The notes: generated from the letters alone by a model not told the origin. Shown: positions 18,413 to 27,684, counted from the stretch's first letter. The stretch: DNA of 64,000 bases from Promethearchaeota archaeon (GCA_016839555.1 JAEOUA010000011.1:1-64000), one strand, 5' to 3'. Made by a program: numbers and translations.

Positions 18413-18682
18413 ATGAAGAACGAAAGAGAATTCTACAGAAAATCAAGCCTCAAAGGTATTAAAATTATTTTAAGCGATTCTGTATATGAGATTCAAAAAC
18501 AAGATATATACTATTTTGATTCATTCTATGGAAAAAGAACGAGATGGGAAACGATATATATATTAGAAGCAGAAGAAAATACTCCCTTCACAGAAGAACA
18601 GAAAAATACTTTTATGGAACACTTGCTTAATATCATTCACGACGACGGACGGTCTCAAGTTGATATAAAAAAATTCACCTGA
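18413..18682 (+). CDS. Hypothetical protein (89 aa)
   Basis: I do not recognise this product. It is a mixed alpha/beta protein with an aromatic-rich stretch (DIYYFDSFYGKRTRWETIYI) and an acidic helix after it. It has no cysteines, signal peptide or membrane helix. The codon pattern resembles neighbouring genes and strong T tracts follow the stop, which supports a real gene. Function is unknown. Confidence 0.5.
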   Translation: MKNEREFYRKSSLKGIKIILSDSVYEIQKQDIYYFDSFYGKRTRWETIYILEAEENTPFTEEQKNTFMEHLLNIIHDDGRSQVDIKKFT

Positions 18683-18691
18683 TATATTTTC

Positions 18692-18715
18692 TTTTTTTTT
18701 ATTAATTCTTTTTTT
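18692..18715 (+). terminator. Poly-T terminator
   Basis: T runs of 9 (18692-18700) and 7 (18709-18715) bases follow the 89-residue gene by 10 bases, consistent with archaeal oligo-dT termination. Confidence 0.5.
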
Positions 18716-18826
18716 AATGTTTATAATAATTTAATGCTCTATTTTAGTATTTAAGGAATTTTTGTTTAAATACATTCAATCAAAATTGTTGTTAATACAT
18801 TACATAAAAATAGAAAGGAAACCATA

Positions 18827-19051
18827 ATGGAAGCAATTTTTAAGCTCAAGCTAAGCACTCAAGATTTAGGAATTAACTCTTCTCAGTATTCTAATGAACA
18901 ACTTAAAGAACTATTAACAAAAGAACTGATCGAGAGCATCATAAATTACGATTTTGAGAAAGCATTTACCCGTAATCCAGATGATTATATCACTTTTAGA
19001 ATACAAAAACCTTCTTTAGAAGTTCCTAAATCTAAAATACCTATATTTTAA
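18827..19051 (+). CDS. Hypothetical protein (74 aa)
   Basis: A small soluble protein, MEAIFKLKLSTQDLGINSSQ and onward, with a helical middle (NEQLKELLTKELIESIINY) and a proline-rich tail. No known family is recognised. The purine-rich AGAAAGGAAA about 10 bases before the ATG is a plausible ribosome-binding site, and a TTTAAATA box lies near 18763, about 65 bases upstream. A T tract follows the stop. These signals suggest an expressed single gene. Confidence 0.5.
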   Translation: MEAIFKLKLSTQDLGINSSQYSNEQLKELLTKELIESIINYDFEKAFTRNPDDYITFRIQKPSLEVPKSKIPIF

Positions 19052-19287
19052 TTCACTTTTTTTCCTTTTTGTTGGAAATATGAGAACGAATGAGAATAAA
19101 AATTCTCAAAAATCCTCAATCATTATAAGGATGATCCCTTTAGTTTGAAATTTCTTTTGGTATAGCAAATTATTATCCTTAGAGGACTATTTGAAATATC
19201 CATAAACTTAGAAAATTCAGAGTAAACCACAAAATCAATTGAGATTTTAGATTAAAAAGCCAGAATAATTTATTATATTCATAAGGC

Positions 19288-19295
19288 TATATAAA
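19288..19295 (+). promoter_or_regulatory. TATA box for a leaderless small operon
   Basis: TATATAAA lies 22 bases before the ATG at 19317, so transcription should start at or next to the start codon. That is the usual geometry of a leaderless archaeal mRNA. Confidence 0.6.
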
Positions 19296-19316
19296 GGCAA
19301 AAAAAGCTAAAACAAA

Positions 19317-19460
19317 ATGAACGATTCAGAGCCATATTTGGTAAAGGTAAGCAGGTATCATCCAGAGTTTATGGATCGCATAAATCGACTTACTATAGAA
19401 CACGCAAAAAATATTGGAAATGCCAATGGAAAACGACTTAATTATTTGCGATGGATGTAA
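19317..19460 (+). CDS. Hypothetical micro-protein (47 aa)
   Basis: The ATG at 19317 starts MNDSEPYLVKVSRYHPEFMD, continuing with a helical, basic C-terminal half to TAA at 19458-19460. The strong TATA box placed exactly for leaderless transcription argues that this short frame is real. It overlaps the start of the following cysteine-rich micro-protein by 35 bases in another frame. No family is recognised. Confidence 0.5.
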   Translation: MNDSEPYLVKVSRYHPEFMDRINRLTIEHAKNIGNANGKRLNYLRWM

Positions 19461-19596
19461 CGACAAAATTCTAACGCTAACGACTTATTTATTATGTTTT
19501 AACAGAGAAGGACAAACATTCGTTAATAGATGTATTTGCGATAAATGTAAGGAAAAAAATTCAAAAATTATATTTTTAATGCATAATTTTCTTTGA
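19426..19596 (+). CDS. Zinc-ribbon-like micro-protein (56 aa)
   Basis: Starting at the ATG at 19426, the product has ICDGCND near residue 7 and a second CICDKCKEK near residue 37, a paired CxxC arrangement that could bind zinc. A formal TTG start at 19414 is less likely. The start lies inside the preceding 47-codon gene, suggesting translational coupling. Zinc-ribbon micro-proteins often act as adaptors or regulators; no specific role is indicated. Confidence 0.5.
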   Translation: MENDLIICDGCNDKILTLTTYLLCFNREGQTFVNRCICDKCKEKNSKIIFLMHNFL

Positions 19597-19633
19597 TAAC
19601 AAAAATTAATATCTTTTAAAAAATCTAAAAATT

Positions 19634-20461
19634 TTGCCATATTTTGAAAACAAAGAGGGTTATAACCTATATTATGAGGAGTATAATCCTCACGCGAAGC
19701 ATTGTACGGTTATACTTCTTCATGGATTTGCATCCTCAGCATTCTTTTTCAAAGAGCAGATTAAGGTTTTAAAAGATAATTATAGAATAATCTGCTTTGA
19801 TGCATTAGGTCATGGAAAAAGCGATCACCCAAAAGAACTGAATATCTCTAAAAATATTCGTCATGATATCATTAGAGATTTAGAAGATCTGTTGAAACAT
19901 TTAAAAGTTGAAGGTCATTATGGTATCATTGGTCATTCTCTCGTTGGTGGAATGATTGCCCAGCTTATTTGTAAAAAACATCCGGAAGATGTAAAATTTC
20001 TTATTTTATTAAACTCTGGATATATAAATACGGATAATGTTATTCGAAATATTTTTTACAATCTTCTCCCATATATGGTTCGGATGAGTTTTCTGGATGT
20101 CGTAAATAACTCTATAGTGAAGATTTTAGATAAAACTAAACCATATATTATCAAAGCATTATCCAATTCCATTTATCATGTGCCACTCTCTAAGGAAGAA
20201 TTAGAAATGAGAATAGAAGAACAAATCTTTGGTATGGTAAATGAAATTAAAAATTACAATCCCTCGGATCTGAAAATCCCTACATTAATAATTGCCGGTC
20301 GACTTGATAATTTTGCCCCAGAACAGATGTCCGAAGAATTACATAAAAAGATTCCAAACTCAAGGCTAGAAATTATAGATATGGCAGGCCACTTTGGTCC
20401 TGCCCAGAGAGATGATGTATACAATGAGGTTATTCTTGAGTTCATAAAAAGCCTTAAATAA
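19634..20461 (+). CDS. Alpha/beta hydrolase (275 aa)
   Basis: The product has the alpha/beta-hydrolase elements in order: the oxyanion region VILLHGFASS near residue 27, DALGHGKSD near residue 57, the nucleophile elbow GHSLVG (serine near residue 102), an acid in AGRLDNF near residue 218 and the catalytic histidine in MAGHFG. The length of 275 is typical of esterases, lipases and related hydrolases. A TTG start at 19634 fits the conserved N-terminus; no in-frame ATG lies close by. The substrate is unknown. Confidence 0.87.
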   Translation: MPYFENKEGYNLYYEEYNPHAKHCTVILLHGFASSAFFFKEQIKVLKDNYRIICFDALGHGKSDHPKELNISKNIRHDIIRDLEDLLKHLKVEGHYGIIGHSLVGGMIAQLICKKHPEDVKFLILLNSGYINTDNVIRNIFYNLLPYMVRMSFLDVVNNSIVKILDKTKPYIIKALSNSIYHVPLSKEELEMRIEEQIFGMVNEIKNYNPSDLKIPTLIIAGRLDNFAPEQMSEELHKKIPNSRLEIIDMAGHFGPAQRDDVYNEVILEFIKSLK

Positions 20462-20515
20462 TATCTTTTCCTATTGAATTAGATATTAACGCGAATTAAC
20501 CTCATCTAAAGTATT

Positions 20516-20890
20516 ATGACTACTAATTTTGAAAAAAATGATTCAAATACAAATTTATCCTTCTTAAAAGAACAAGTCAAGCGTTTTGTAGAAGAAAGAG
20601 AATGGTCGATATATCATACTCCGAAAAATCTTATTCAAGCAATGAATATCGAGCTAGCAGAATTATCGGAGCTATTCTTATTTAAAGAGATAGATAAAAA
20701 ATCAATTAAGAAGGATAAAAAATTATTTCAAAACATTCAAGAGGAACTAGCTGATGTCTTTATTTATTTAATTAGTTTTGTCAATTCGTTAGATTTCGAT
20801 CTTACATCTGCATTTATACAAAAAATGAAAAAGAACACAAAAAAATATACCCTCAAAGAATTCTCTGAAGGTAATTATTATAAAAAATAA
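20516..20890 (+). CDS. MazG-like nucleotide pyrophosphohydrolase
   Basis: This all-alpha protein has the MazG/RS21-C6 layout: FVEEREW near residue 25, NIELAELSELFLF with the EExxE-type metal-binding helix near residue 46, and EELADVFIYLISF near residue 83. These helices supply acidic residues that bind magnesium. The C-terminal KKNTKKYTLKEF resembles dCTPase-type family members. It probably hydrolyses non-canonical or excess (d)NTPs to monophosphates, a house-cleaning role. It precedes the DNA-repair operon with about 125 bases between. Confidence 0.85.
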   Translation: MTTNFEKNDSNTNLSFLKEQVKRFVEEREWSIYHTPKNLIQAMNIELAELSELFLFKEIDKKSIKKDKKLFQNIQEELADVFIYLISFVNSLDFDLTSAFIQKMKKNTKKYTLKEFSEGNYYKK

Positions 20891-20962
20891 TAATAAGCTC
20901 ATCTAAATACTCTAAGTTATGGGTATGGTATTAAATTATTAATATATATTTAAATAAAGAGA

Positions 20963-20973
20963 TATTTATATAA
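20963..20973 (+). promoter_or_regulatory. TATA box of the herA operon
   Basis: ATTTATATAAT lies about 50 bases before the herA ATG. It predicts transcription start near 20995 and a leader of about 20-25 bases. Confidence 0.5.
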
Positions 20974-21016
20974 TATTGAAAAAGACAAAAGTAAATGAAA
21001 AGAGAATTGAATAAAA

Positions 21017-22759
21017 ATGATTATAAATATTAATTCGATAGAAAATAAGATAGTAATCTTTCATGATAAATATATCCATCTTCACGGATTTATTAAGCTT
21101 GAAGCACAGACCAATAATGCAGAATATGTGATTATTGTTCAAGTATTAGACGAAAAAACTATCACCGATTACATCCTCACTCGGCAAAAACTTAAAAATG
21201 TGGAATTAACGGAATATATTCAAGCAGAATTGGAAACAGAGCTTCAATATGTAGTCCAAGGAAGACCGATTGTATTTTATGAAAAGGATAAAAATAACGG
21301 AAAAGAAAAGTATCACATATTTAATGTATTTTTCCATATCGAAGATCTGATGGAAAAAGGAATCTTAAAACCCCATTCTATGTTTTTATCTGATAATCAA
21401 GATGATAAATACAAATATCTCAAAAGAGTGTTTGATCCTAATGGGATCTTTATGGGGACGCTAGCATCAGAAAAAAAAGTAGATATTTATTTTCCAATGG
21501 AGTATTTGATGTATCATTCATTTGTTGCAGGTGCAACGGGGAGTGGAAAATCAAATTACGGGCAAATATTTATAGACGGTGTGCTACAACATAACGCTCA
21601 AGTGATTTTAAATGATAAGGGCACAAAAGTTTCGATGCTGGCAATAGATATGCACGATGAATATGCCTTAGGATGCTTAAATTATGGCGTATATCATATT
21701 TATGAAGAAACTGAATATGATCAACATTTATTTGGAGATTGGTTCTATCTGTATCCTAATGGAAGTACTCCCCCTGCCGAGCTGAATGCGATAGCACAAC
21801 CGTGTCGAATTAGCTTTCAGGAGATCCGCCCTGAAAACTTATTTTCCATTGGTTCTTTTAATGATCTTCAAGTGGGAGCCCTTTTCTCAGCCTCTAGACA
21901 TAGAGGTGAAGATTATATAACTGCACTGCTTGAAGAAACAGATTATATACCTCCTGGAAATCATTCAGAAATGACGATTGCAGCCGTGAGAAGGCGCATA
22001 TTTTGGTTAGATTCTTCGGATATGTTTCAAGATTGGGTAAATAGTAATCTTTCCGATATCATTGAAAAATTGGAGAAGGGCGCAGTAATTATCTTTAATG
22101 TATCTATGATCACTGATTTAGAGCAATTTTTATTTAACAGTATCGTCGCAAAAACTCTATTTGATATTCGTAAAAGCTTGAAATCCTCATCAACATTAAG
22201 CGAGTTCAGAAAAAAACTTGGAGATGCCTTACCGAATAAATTTTTGGAGAAATATGATAAACATTTAGAAGAGATTTATATAAAATCTGGCGATCAACTG
22301 AAGGATACAAAGGAAATGCCTGTGATCATCTTTACGATTGAAGAAGCTCCCAGCTTGCTTAGACCAGAGATGATGAGATACAATAACGTATTTAAGGATA
22401 TTTCTCGTCAAGGAAGAAAGTTCAATCTAGCGTTGAAAGTGATTTCTCAGCAATACTCTCCTATCGATAATGCAATACTTGACAATATGAATACAATTAT
22501 CAACTTACCCTTAAGATCCGATAATGAAAAAATGGTTGCGGCGCGAACTTTGGGAGGAGGTATAACTCATAATGACATAGAATCATTAACGGGTACAAGG
22601 GGAATTGCGCTTGTTTCAGCCATTTGGTTAACTAATTTCCAAAAGCTTCTCATCCCATTATACGATGATTATTTCTTAGAGCATTCTAAATCATTTTATG
22701 AAAACTATAAAAATCAAATTAAGAAAAAGGAACCCTTCATTCCAAAAACATCCATATAG
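21017..22759 (+). CDS. herA: HerA bipolar DNA helicase/translocase
   Basis: The protein has an N-terminal beta-rich HAS-type region, then a RecA-like ATPase with Walker A GATGSGKSN near residue 174 and the conserved LAIDMHDEY near residue 211. A C-terminal part contains VIIFTIEEAPSLL and the arginine-rich SRQGRKFNL. HerA forms a hexamer that pumps DNA for end resection together with NurA. It heads an operon with nurA, mre11 and rad50, with 2 bases to the next start. This is the standard archaeal double-strand-break processing set. Confidence 0.95.
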   Translation: MIININSIENKIVIFHDKYIHLHGFIKLEAQTNNAEYVIIVQVLDEKTITDYILTRQKLKNVELTEYIQAELETELQYVVQGRPIVFYEKDKNNGKEKYHIFNVFFHIEDLMEKGILKPHSMFLSDNQDDKYKYLKRVFDPNGIFMGTLASEKKVDIYFPMEYLMYHSFVAGATGSGKSNYGQIFIDGVLQHNAQVILNDKGTKVSMLAIDMHDEYALGCLNYGVYHIYEETEYDQHLFGDWFYLYPNGSTPPAELNAIAQPCRISFQEIRPENLFSIGSFNDLQVGALFSASRHRGEDYITALLEETDYIPPGNHSEMTIAAVRRRIFWLDSSDMFQDWVNSNLSDIIEKLEKGAVIIFNVSMITDLEQFLFNSIVAKTLFDIRKSLKSSSTLSEFRKKLGDALPNKFLEKYDKHLEEIYIKSGDQLKDTKEMPVIIFTIEEAPSLLRPEMMRYNNVFKDISRQGRKFNLALKVISQQYSPIDNAILDNMNTIINLPLRSDNEKMVAARTLGGGITHNDIESLTGTRGIALVSAIWLTNFQKLLIPLYDDYFLEHSKSFYENYKNQIKKKEPFIPKTSI

Positions 22760-22761
22760 AG

Positions 22762-23970
22762 GTGAATATAATTTCATTTGATTTTGATTTAATTACCATA
22801 GAAAAATCGTTTGAAAAGAGACCTGAAAGGGCGGTCGATTCTGAGATTCAGAAATTTAAAGAATTTATAAAGGATAAAAAAGTGCGTTGGACTGAGGAAG
22901 AGAAAATAGAATTAGAAATGGATAATTTTGATGCAAATGAAGTATTACGCAATATTAGTGTACACTTTAGCGAAATGACACATCAATTAATAGACGGAGA
23001 GCTAAAAGATTATATGGATGAGGGCTACACTATTATAGGGTTTGATGAAAGTTCTACGACGTTTTCCGGCACGTATGCAAGGTTAGCAGGGTTTAAATTT
23101 GGAGAGGCTCAATTACAACTTAAAGATGGAAGGTATGATGAAAAAATCTATATGTATAAGCCAATTCATGCGTATATAGAGGATAATGAGCATAAATTAA
23201 TCATATATAGAGATGTAATAGAAGATTTTGTCAATATTATTAAGGCAAAATTTTACAATTCAGGGATGCAAAATGAAATTGATAGGCTTGAAATGTGGTA
23301 TAAGAGCACCTATAAAACTAAAATAGAAAGTCATATTAATTCGCATGCCTTTTATTATCCTTCAATTGGGCACGTGGTTGACAGAATTAGAACTGCAGAT
23401 GAAATCTTAAAATCATTAATTAGGATCGCAGAATTAAGTGAATGGGGTAAAAGAAAAGATATTATTTTTTTGGGGGACGGTATTCAAATGTTTCGTCAAC
23501 ATATTTTCCCTCCACAAGCATTTGTAGATTTTTTTTATGCTTTTTTGAAAACTTATGATATTAAATATTATAGCTTTTCTAAGACCTGCAGATTAAGAGA
23601 CGCGCAAGGAAATTTTATTCTGCCTATCTGGGCTGAAATATTAAAAAATGAATGTTTTATGGTAGAAGTGCCCAGTCTATCAAAATATACGAAAAGTAAT
23701 ACCTATTTGGTGAGGATGGATGAAAATAGCGAAGCACTGAGATTTGATGTGCCTGAATTCTATAGTTTTACTCAAGCAAAGAAAGCATTAAGAAATCTCA
23801 TTCCATATTCTCCAAGAGGTTATCCCAAATGTTTAAATAAAGCTCATAAGGGTAGCACTTTATTAGTATCAGAATATAACAAATTGGAAACAAAATTTTT
23901 AGAATTGAAATTCAATACGCATACCAAAGATTATACCCAATCATGGAGAGAAAAAGTTTTAGGTGACTAA
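22762..23970 (+). CDS. nurA: NurA 5'-3' nuclease
   Basis: This is a NurA-domain nuclease with a GTG start 2 bases after herA. The RNase H-like core shows IIGFDESSTTFSG near residue 93 carrying a metal-binding aspartate, and IIFLGDGIQMFRQ near residue 235 with another. The C-terminal half carries the helical NurA part. It degrades the 5' strand in complex with HerA during resection. The sequence is diverged from crenarchaeal NurA but placed exactly as expected, and overlaps the formal GTG start of mre11. Confidence 0.9.
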   Translation: MNIISFDFDLITIEKSFEKRPERAVDSEIQKFKEFIKDKKVRWTEEEKIELEMDNFDANEVLRNISVHFSEMTHQLIDGELKDYMDEGYTIIGFDESSTTFSGTYARLAGFKFGEAQLQLKDGRYDEKIYMYKPIHAYIEDNEHKLIIYRDVIEDFVNIIKAKFYNSGMQNEIDRLEMWYKSTYKTKIESHINSHAFYYPSIGHVVDRIRTADEILKSLIRIAELSEWGKRKDIIFLGDGIQMFRQHIFPPQAFVDFFYAFLKTYDIKYYSFSKTCRLRDAQGNFILPIWAEILKNECFMVEVPSLSKYTKSNTYLVRMDENSEALRFDVPEFYSFTQAKKALRNLIPYSPRGYPKCLNKAHKGSTLLVSEYNKLETKFLELKFNTHTKDYTQSWREKVLGD

Positions 23971-23974
23971 CAAA

Positions 23975-25282
23975 ATGGTAAAAATCGTACATCTAGCGGA
24001 TACACATCTTGGTTATAGAGCTCGAAAGGGAGCGCAGGATAAATGGGCAATACAAAACTATTCACGTCCCTATGAACAAGAAATTTATGATACTTTTTTA
24101 GCTGTGATTGAAAAGGTTTCAAATCTTAATGATTTGGATTTCTTAGTTCATTGCGGTGATATCTTTCATCTACCTTATAAAGATAACCCCTATCCTCCTC
24201 CTGAACCTGCGAGAAAAATTTTAAAAAAAGCTCTTGAGGTTTTTTTTAAGAATACACATAATAAGATCCCATTTATTTATATAGAAGGAAATCACGGTAT
24301 ATATAAAAATTATAATTATACTCCCTTTGAAACACATTACACTTCCGAGGAGTATCCTCATTTATATTATTTTAAAGAAGAAGATCTGAGAAACGCAATT
24401 AGAACTAATACTTCTTTAAAATTACAATTTGATGACTTAAATACGGATTTCTATTTATTTCCCTATTTCGAATTTGCAGATTTTCCACAATATAAATCGG
24501 CATATAACCAATGGATCATGAAGCAAAAGCCTTCTGATACGGATCGGATTAATATTGCTATTGCACATGGCTCTACCATTGACGATACTTTACATCCTAA
24601 AATAGCTAAGAATGAATTTAACTATGATTATGTAGCTTTGGGACATGAACATGCATTAAATAAGGTGTCAGCTACTAATTATTATGCGGGAAGTTGTTTA
24701 CCACTAAATTTCAAAGAAATTCACGAGAATCAAGGTTATATAATTGCAGAAATTAACGAAAATTCTAAGAAATTAGAAGTTGAGAGGATATTTACGAGCG
24801 ATAATATTAAACGCCCTTTTAAAATGATTGAGATTGAAACCACTCCCGAAGATTCTACCGATGAATTACAACAAAAAATTCATACTATTATAGTTTCTGA
24901 ACTGAAAGATTCTAAATTTGATCCCTCAACTGCCGCACGTTTAAAACTCAGTTTTATTGGCGAGATTACTTTTGAAAAAAATTGGAAAATAACCAATCTT
25001 ATGAATCATATAAGAAGGGAATTATTTTCACAACCAGAAAAGTATAATCTTTATCAATTGATTTGGCAAGTAAAAGATATTTCAAAATTTACTGAGGATG
25101 ATATCAGTCCTGGCACAATTGCCGAATTTATTTTAGAAAGCCCTGAAGAAGAATATAAAATTTTTATTTCGGAAAAATTATCAGAAAGTAAGACTCATTA
25201 TGATTTAGATAAATTAACCACATTTGGAATGAATTCTATTAAAAAGGCTTTAAAATTAATGGAAAAAGAACAAGAGGAGTGA
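23975..25282 (+). CDS. mre11: Mre11 nuclease
   Basis: A metallophosphoesterase with all the Mre11 motifs: LADTHLGY at the N-terminus, HCGDIFH, EGNHG, AIAHGS and ALGHEHAL. These bind two manganese ions for exo- and endonuclease activity. The ATG at 23975 is preferred over a GTG at 23963, because it puts the first beta-strand (MVKIVHLADTH) at the usual distance and lies 4 bases after nurA. The capping and Rad50-binding C-terminal region is about 150 residues. The product works with Rad50 and HerA-NurA. Confidence 0.95.
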   Translation: MVKIVHLADTHLGYRARKGAQDKWAIQNYSRPYEQEIYDTFLAVIEKVSNLNDLDFLVHCGDIFHLPYKDNPYPPPEPARKILKKALEVFFKNTHNKIPFIYIEGNHGIYKNYNYTPFETHYTSEEYPHLYYFKEEDLRNAIRTNTSLKLQFDDLNTDFYLFPYFEFADFPQYKSAYNQWIMKQKPSDTDRINIAIAHGSTIDDTLHPKIAKNEFNYDYVALGHEHALNKVSATNYYAGSCLPLNFKEIHENQGYIIAEINENSKKLEVERIFTSDNIKRPFKMIEIETTPEDSTDELQQKIHTIIVSELKDSKFDPSTAARLKLSFIGEITFEKNWKITNLMNHIRRELFSQPEKYNLYQLIWQVKDISKFTEDDISPGTIAEFILESPEEEYKIFISEKLSESKTHYDLDKLTTFGMNSIKKALKLMEKEQEE

Positions 25283-25285
25283 ACA

Positions 25286-27376
25286 ATGAAGATTACAAGA
25301 CTCATATTTAAAAATTTCATGGGATATAAAAATCTTAATTTACCTCCTAATGAAGATCAGGAATTACCGGATGGATTAATTGTGATTTCAGGTAAAAATT
25401 CACACGGAAAAACTACCATTTTAGAGGGGATTTTAATTGCGTTTTTTGGCCCAGGAATCATTACTGGGAGAAGTGCCCCAGATTTTATTACATATGGGGT
25501 CCAAGAAAAAACAGAACTTTATGTGTTCTTTACGCTTGATAATGATAATTATTACTTACACCGAAAATGGGGTCGTAAAGGAGGTTCAAGCAAAAGATTA
25601 TTTAAGCAGAATAAAAAAATACATAATTATAACGAAATAAAAAGCTTAGATCTCGAGGATTTGCTAGAAATTACACAAAAACAAGCGCTTAGCACCGTAT
25701 TTGTTAGACAGGGAGAAGTAGAGACATTAGCAAATATTAGCGGTGCAAATTTAAGAGATATAATTATTGATTTATTTAAATTAAATATCATTGATGATGC
25801 GTTAAAAAACTTGCAGAAGCAAAAAAAAGAGTTCGAACTTCAGGTAAAAGAATTAAGAGAAAGTTTTGTCCCAATCGATCGCTTAGAACAAGATATTAAA
25901 AATATCAATAAAGATATTCAAGGAGAAGTAGAATTGTGTGATCGATATGAAAAAGAAGTAAATAATCTAAAAGCTAAGATGAAGAAACTCCCTAAAAAAG
26001 AAAATTTACAAAAGGTGAAGGAAATATATGAACAATTAAATATTTATGATGAAAATTTTGAGTCATATAAAAAAGATTTCGCAGAGAAATTAGCTAAGAG
26101 CAGCTTAAAAAAAGAGGATTTTGCGTCTAAAGATCACATTAAGAAAAAAGTGAAAGAAATTCACAACTTCATTTCACAAAAAAATGAAGATAAAGCTGAA
26201 ATAGCTAAAGAAAAAGAGAATTTAAACCAAAAAATAGGAACTGCTAGAAATATTATAAAAGATTTTAATAAAAAAATCGCTAAGATTGAACAAAACTTAA
26301 AATTCTCTGATGGAAAAGCAAAATGTCCTACTTGCCAATCTGAATTGACTAAAGATCATTATAATAAATTGGTCAGCCAATTTCAAACAGAAATAGAAAA
26401 GAATAAGGAGATAAACTCTCAATTAAGTACTGAACTAAAAGAAAAAAATAAAACTATGAACAGCCTCGAAGTAGAGATTGAAGTATTAACTACTACGAAA
26501 ACTCAGATAGAAAATGTGATAGAATTATATAATAAAGTAATAAAAGCTAAAAGAGAAAAAGATCAAATAATAAAAGATCTAAACTCATTTCTAGAAGATA
26601 AATCTCTCTTAAAAAGTGTTTCTGAGAAAGAAATATTGAAAATCCTTGAGAAGATAGCAAAATTAGACATAAAAATTGAAGAAGCTAATAAAAATATGAA
26701 GAAATCTAAAGAAACTATCGAAAGATATGAAGGAAAAATAAGGGATTTAGAAAAAGAAATTAAGGAGATGAAAAAAATCAGGAAACGAATTGGTAAAATA
26801 GATGTGGATATAGAACATATTGATAAAACCAAAGAATTAGTCAGACGTTTTGTAACAGAATATATGGTAGTGAAACGATTGATAAAAAATATTAAAATTA
26901 AAGCTGATAAATATATTAAGAACTTTACAGCGGGACAATATAGTGATTTATCGATGGATGTGTTTGGGAAGTATGAAACAGGTCTTTCAGTATCTATTAA
27001 GGATAATTATAGTGGTGTTCGAGAGTCAACCAATTTTATTTCGGGAGGTGATAAAACTGCACTGGGATTTGCCTTACGCTTGGCAATTAGTGAATTAATG
27101 CCTGTCATTAGACCAACTAAAGATTCTCCCCGTAAAAATCCGAAGATTAATTTTCTATTATTAGATGAGCCACTTGCGGCATTAGACTCCGATAGAAGGG
27201 AGCGGATTCTAAGTTATCTTAAATTCTCGAAATCTTTTACTCAGATCTTTCTCATAACCCATACAACTATACCTGAAGATATTAAAACCAATAAAATTAT
27301 AGTATCAAAGAATTTTTCCACTGGGTTAAGTGAAGCTAAATTCCAACAAGAATCTATAGATGTTAACTTGGGATAA
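25286..27376 (+). CDS. rad50: Rad50 ATPase
   Basis: An SMC-like ATPase with Walker A SGKNSHGKTT near residue 35, the Q-loop region FVRQGEVETLAN, the signature FISGGDKTALGFALRLAI near residue 585 and Walker B FLLLDEPLAALD near residue 630. Between these lie two coiled-coil arms joined by a zinc hook, CPTC at residues 347-350. At 696 residues it is shorter than many archaeal homologues (about 850-900), so the coiled-coil arms must be short. It starts 3 bases after mre11 and clamps DNA ends for Mre11. Confidence 0.95.
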   Translation: MKITRLIFKNFMGYKNLNLPPNEDQELPDGLIVISGKNSHGKTTILEGILIAFFGPGIITGRSAPDFITYGVQEKTELYVFFTLDNDNYYLHRKWGRKGGSSKRLFKQNKKIHNYNEIKSLDLEDLLEITQKQALSTVFVRQGEVETLANISGANLRDIIIDLFKLNIIDDALKNLQKQKKEFELQVKELRESFVPIDRLEQDIKNINKDIQGEVELCDRYEKEVNNLKAKMKKLPKKENLQKVKEIYEQLNIYDENFESYKKDFAEKLAKSSLKKEDFASKDHIKKKVKEIHNFISQKNEDKAEIAKEKENLNQKIGTARNIIKDFNKKIAKIEQNLKFSDGKAKCPTCQSELTKDHYNKLVSQFQTEIEKNKEINSQLSTELKEKNKTMNSLEVEIEVLTTTKTQIENVIELYNKVIKAKREKDQIIKDLNSFLEDKSLLKSVSEKEILKILEKIAKLDIKIEEANKNMKKSKETIERYEGKIRDLEKEIKEMKKIRKRIGKIDVDIEHIDKTKELVRRFVTEYMVVKRLIKNIKIKADKYIKNFTAGQYSDLSMDVFGKYETGLSVSIKDNYSGVRESTNFISGGDKTALGFALRLAISELMPVIRPTKDSPRKNPKINFLLLDEPLAALDSDRRERILSYLKFSKSFTQIFLITHTTIPEDIKTNKIIVSKNFSTGLSEAKFQQESIDVNLG

Positions 27377-27464
27377 TAATATAAGAATATAAAATTTAGA
27401 ATAATCATATTAAAATATACTAAAAATGTATAAAAAGGGTAATGTTTTTTAAGAGATAATTTAT

Positions 27465-27578
27465 CTAATATTCCAGAACTTTTATATGCGCCCCAAATAA
27501 AAGAATTCCTGATATATTCTTAGTTTGAATTATTTGTAAAAAATCTGCTTTTATTTGTTTTAAGAGTTCTTCCTCAAC
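27465..27578 (-). pseudogene. Nucleotidyltransferase (MNT-like) N-terminal remnant
   Basis: The minus-strand frame of 37 codons reads VEEELLKQIKADFLQIIQTK, then NISGILLFGAHIKVLEY and a stop. Helix plus ILLFGAH resembles the ILLFGSxARG start of minimal nucleotidyltransferases used as antitoxins in HEPN/MNT pairs. There is no start codon and the active-site GSx10DxD is not complete. I read it as decayed; the match is short. Confidence 0.4.
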
Positions 27579-27588
27579 TATTGATTAA

Positions 27589-27684
27589 CTAACTCTTTAA
27601 ATTCTTTAAATTTATTTTTCTTGCGCGCTTATGAGGTTTGTTAAGTGTTCTTTTTGATACCTTAATTATTGTATATTTACCCAT
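27589..27684 (-). CDS. Antitoxin-like short protein or remnant (31 aa)
   Basis: The minus-strand ATG at 27684 encodes MGKYTIIKVSKRTLNKPHKR and a lysine-rich end. The start KYTIIKVSKRTLNK is the beta-strand plus helix beginning of VapB/CopG-type antitoxins, but the protein stops where the helical dimerisation part would continue. It lies directly upstream of the nucleotidyltransferase-like remnant, so the pair may be a dead toxin-antitoxin locus. Confidence 0.4.
   Translation of the reverse strand: MGKYTIIKVSKRTLNKPHKRARKINLKNLKS

Noticed and set aside
21017..23970. HerA-NurA as part of an antiviral defence island
   Set aside because: The order with mre11 and rad50 is the standard archaeal repair operon, and no defence-type sensor or nuclease partner (Sir2, DUF4297 or similar) is adjacent.
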